From: Dehalococcoidia bacterium | Lineage (GTDB): Bacteria; Chloroflexota; Dehalococcoidia; Dehalococcoidales; DAOWLH01 | DNA: 5,740 nucleotides | Direction: 5' to 3' | Assembly: GCA_030643515.1 (NCBI GenBank) | Contig: DAOWLH010000048.1 | Location: 1-5,740, forward strand | Part shown: positions 5,130-5,740 of the stretch, one piece after another | Layout of the letters: each line of letters opens with the position of its first letter | How positions within the stretch are numbered: position 1 is the first letter of the stretch | The notes under the pieces: generated by a model | Told to the model about the DNA's origin: nothing | Databases searched by the model: none | What the model saw: only the letters and a program-made list of their open reading frames with translations | Position numbers and translations under genes: made by a program

Positions 5130-5740
5130 CCGGATGACGGCGATTACCCGTCCCTGGACCTCGACATTATCCGGCGAAGCATAGATGGGCTTCATCTGGC
5201 TGTTGGCTGGCTGGAGGCGGATACGACCCCGCTCGGCATAGAACTTCTTGAGCGTGGCCTCCCTTTCCGACTTTAGCCATACAGCCGCCATTTCCCCGTT
5301 GTCCACCGCATTAACATGGTGCATCAACACCATATCGCCATCATTAATCAGGGCATCCATCATGGACGAGCCCCTCACCTTCAGGGCATAGACCCCCTCC
5401 CGACCCCGGGTCAACCCTTCGGTAACCTCCAGAGTCTCTGAGGCAGCGGCACTATCCCAGGTATCATCATCAGGTACCGGTATCGGCTGGCCGGCGGCTA
5501 TCACGCCGATGATGGGCACCAGAACCCTGTCCCCCGGTGCCGGTGGCCGGGTCAGAAGCTCGATGCCGCGCGACACCTCCCGGTGACGGCGCAGGTAACC
5601 TTTTTTCTCCAGAACGTTCAGGTTGTAATCGACCACCGAGGTAGAGCTTAAATTACAACCAGCGACAATATCCCTCATACTGAGCGGGTAGCTGTTATTC
5701 AAAAAGAATCTGCGGCTAAAATGAACCATACCCCGAAGTC
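5118..5740 (-). CDS. lexA: LexA repressor (SOS regulator), N-terminus beyond the window edge
   Basis: Residues are numbered from the Met at 5729. LexA binds operators of DNA-damage genes and inactivates itself by cleavage when stimulated by RecA filaments. A winged helix-turn-helix spans about 14-48 (SMRDIVAGCNLSSTS, then VLEKKGYLRR). The self-cleavage bond is A79-G80 in VIAAGQP. The catalytic dyad is S122 in RGSSMMD and K161 in ATLKKFY. All are present, so self-cleavage should work. The frame stays open to 5740 (upstream codons Leu-Arg-Gly). In LexA the first helix (the RQ-x-x-IL-x-FI type) begins about 10-15 residues before this point, so the Met at 5729 would cut into helix 1. The true start is therefore probably outside the window, and so are the promoter and any autoregulatory operator. 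The gene converges on the PlsY-like gene with an 11-bp gap. Confidence 0.93.
   Translation of the reverse strand, partial: LRGMVHFSRRFFLNNSYPLSMRDIVAGCNLSSTSVVDYNLNVLEKKGYLRRHREVSRGIELLTRPPAPGDRVLVPIIGVIAAGQPIPVPDDDTWDSAAASETLEVTEGLTRGREGVYALKVRGSSMMDALINDGDMVLMHHVNAVDNGEMAAVWLKSEREATLKKFYAERGRIRLQPANSQMKPIYASPDNVEVQGRVIAVIRQLG

Overview
The window is a compact stretch of bacterial chromosome of moderately high GC. It holds housekeeping genes and shows no trace of a mobile element, RNA gene or CRISPR array. The gene set and sequence style (a PGVGAQGGD-type PyrF, a DUF951 protein, a DUF4382 lipoprotein, a divergent PlsY-like protein and a standard LexA) fit an uncultured Chloroflexota, possibly Dehalococcoidia. 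That assignment is an inference from family resemblance, not a proven placement.

Layout, left to right. The C-terminal end of orotidine-5'-phosphate decarboxylase (pyrF, +) is followed by a small DUF951 zinc-knuckle-like protein (+). Next is a 30-residue single-span membrane microprotein (508-600, +) that has its own extended -10 promoter and ribosome binding site, then the translesion polymerase dinB (+). dinB converges, with an 8-bp gap, on a minus-strand DUF4382 lipoprotein. A 143-bp divergent intergenic region carries the promoter for that lipoprotein and a clear extended -10 promoter for an MscS-family channel (+). A well-formed -35/-10 promoter then drives a probable two-gene unit, the branched-chain aminotransferase ilvE and a PlsY-like membrane protein. 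That unit converges, with an 11-bp gap, on lexA (-), which runs off the right edge.

Functional reading. LexA and DinB are the two ends of an SOS-type DNA damage response (repressor and error-prone polymerase). They sit about 3.2 kb apart with unrelated genes between them, and I could not recognise a LexA operator upstream of dinB. The remaining genes cover pyrimidine synthesis, osmotic protection, amino-acid metabolism and a membrane-lipid-type function.

The two most notable points are these. The PlsY-like protein keeps the fold and the glycine-rich motif 2, but has lost the motif 1 serine and the motif 3 His/Asn/Glu signature of PlsY acyltransferases. The membrane microprotein upstream of dinB is easily missed by gene callers. 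No clearly new multi-gene system is visible.
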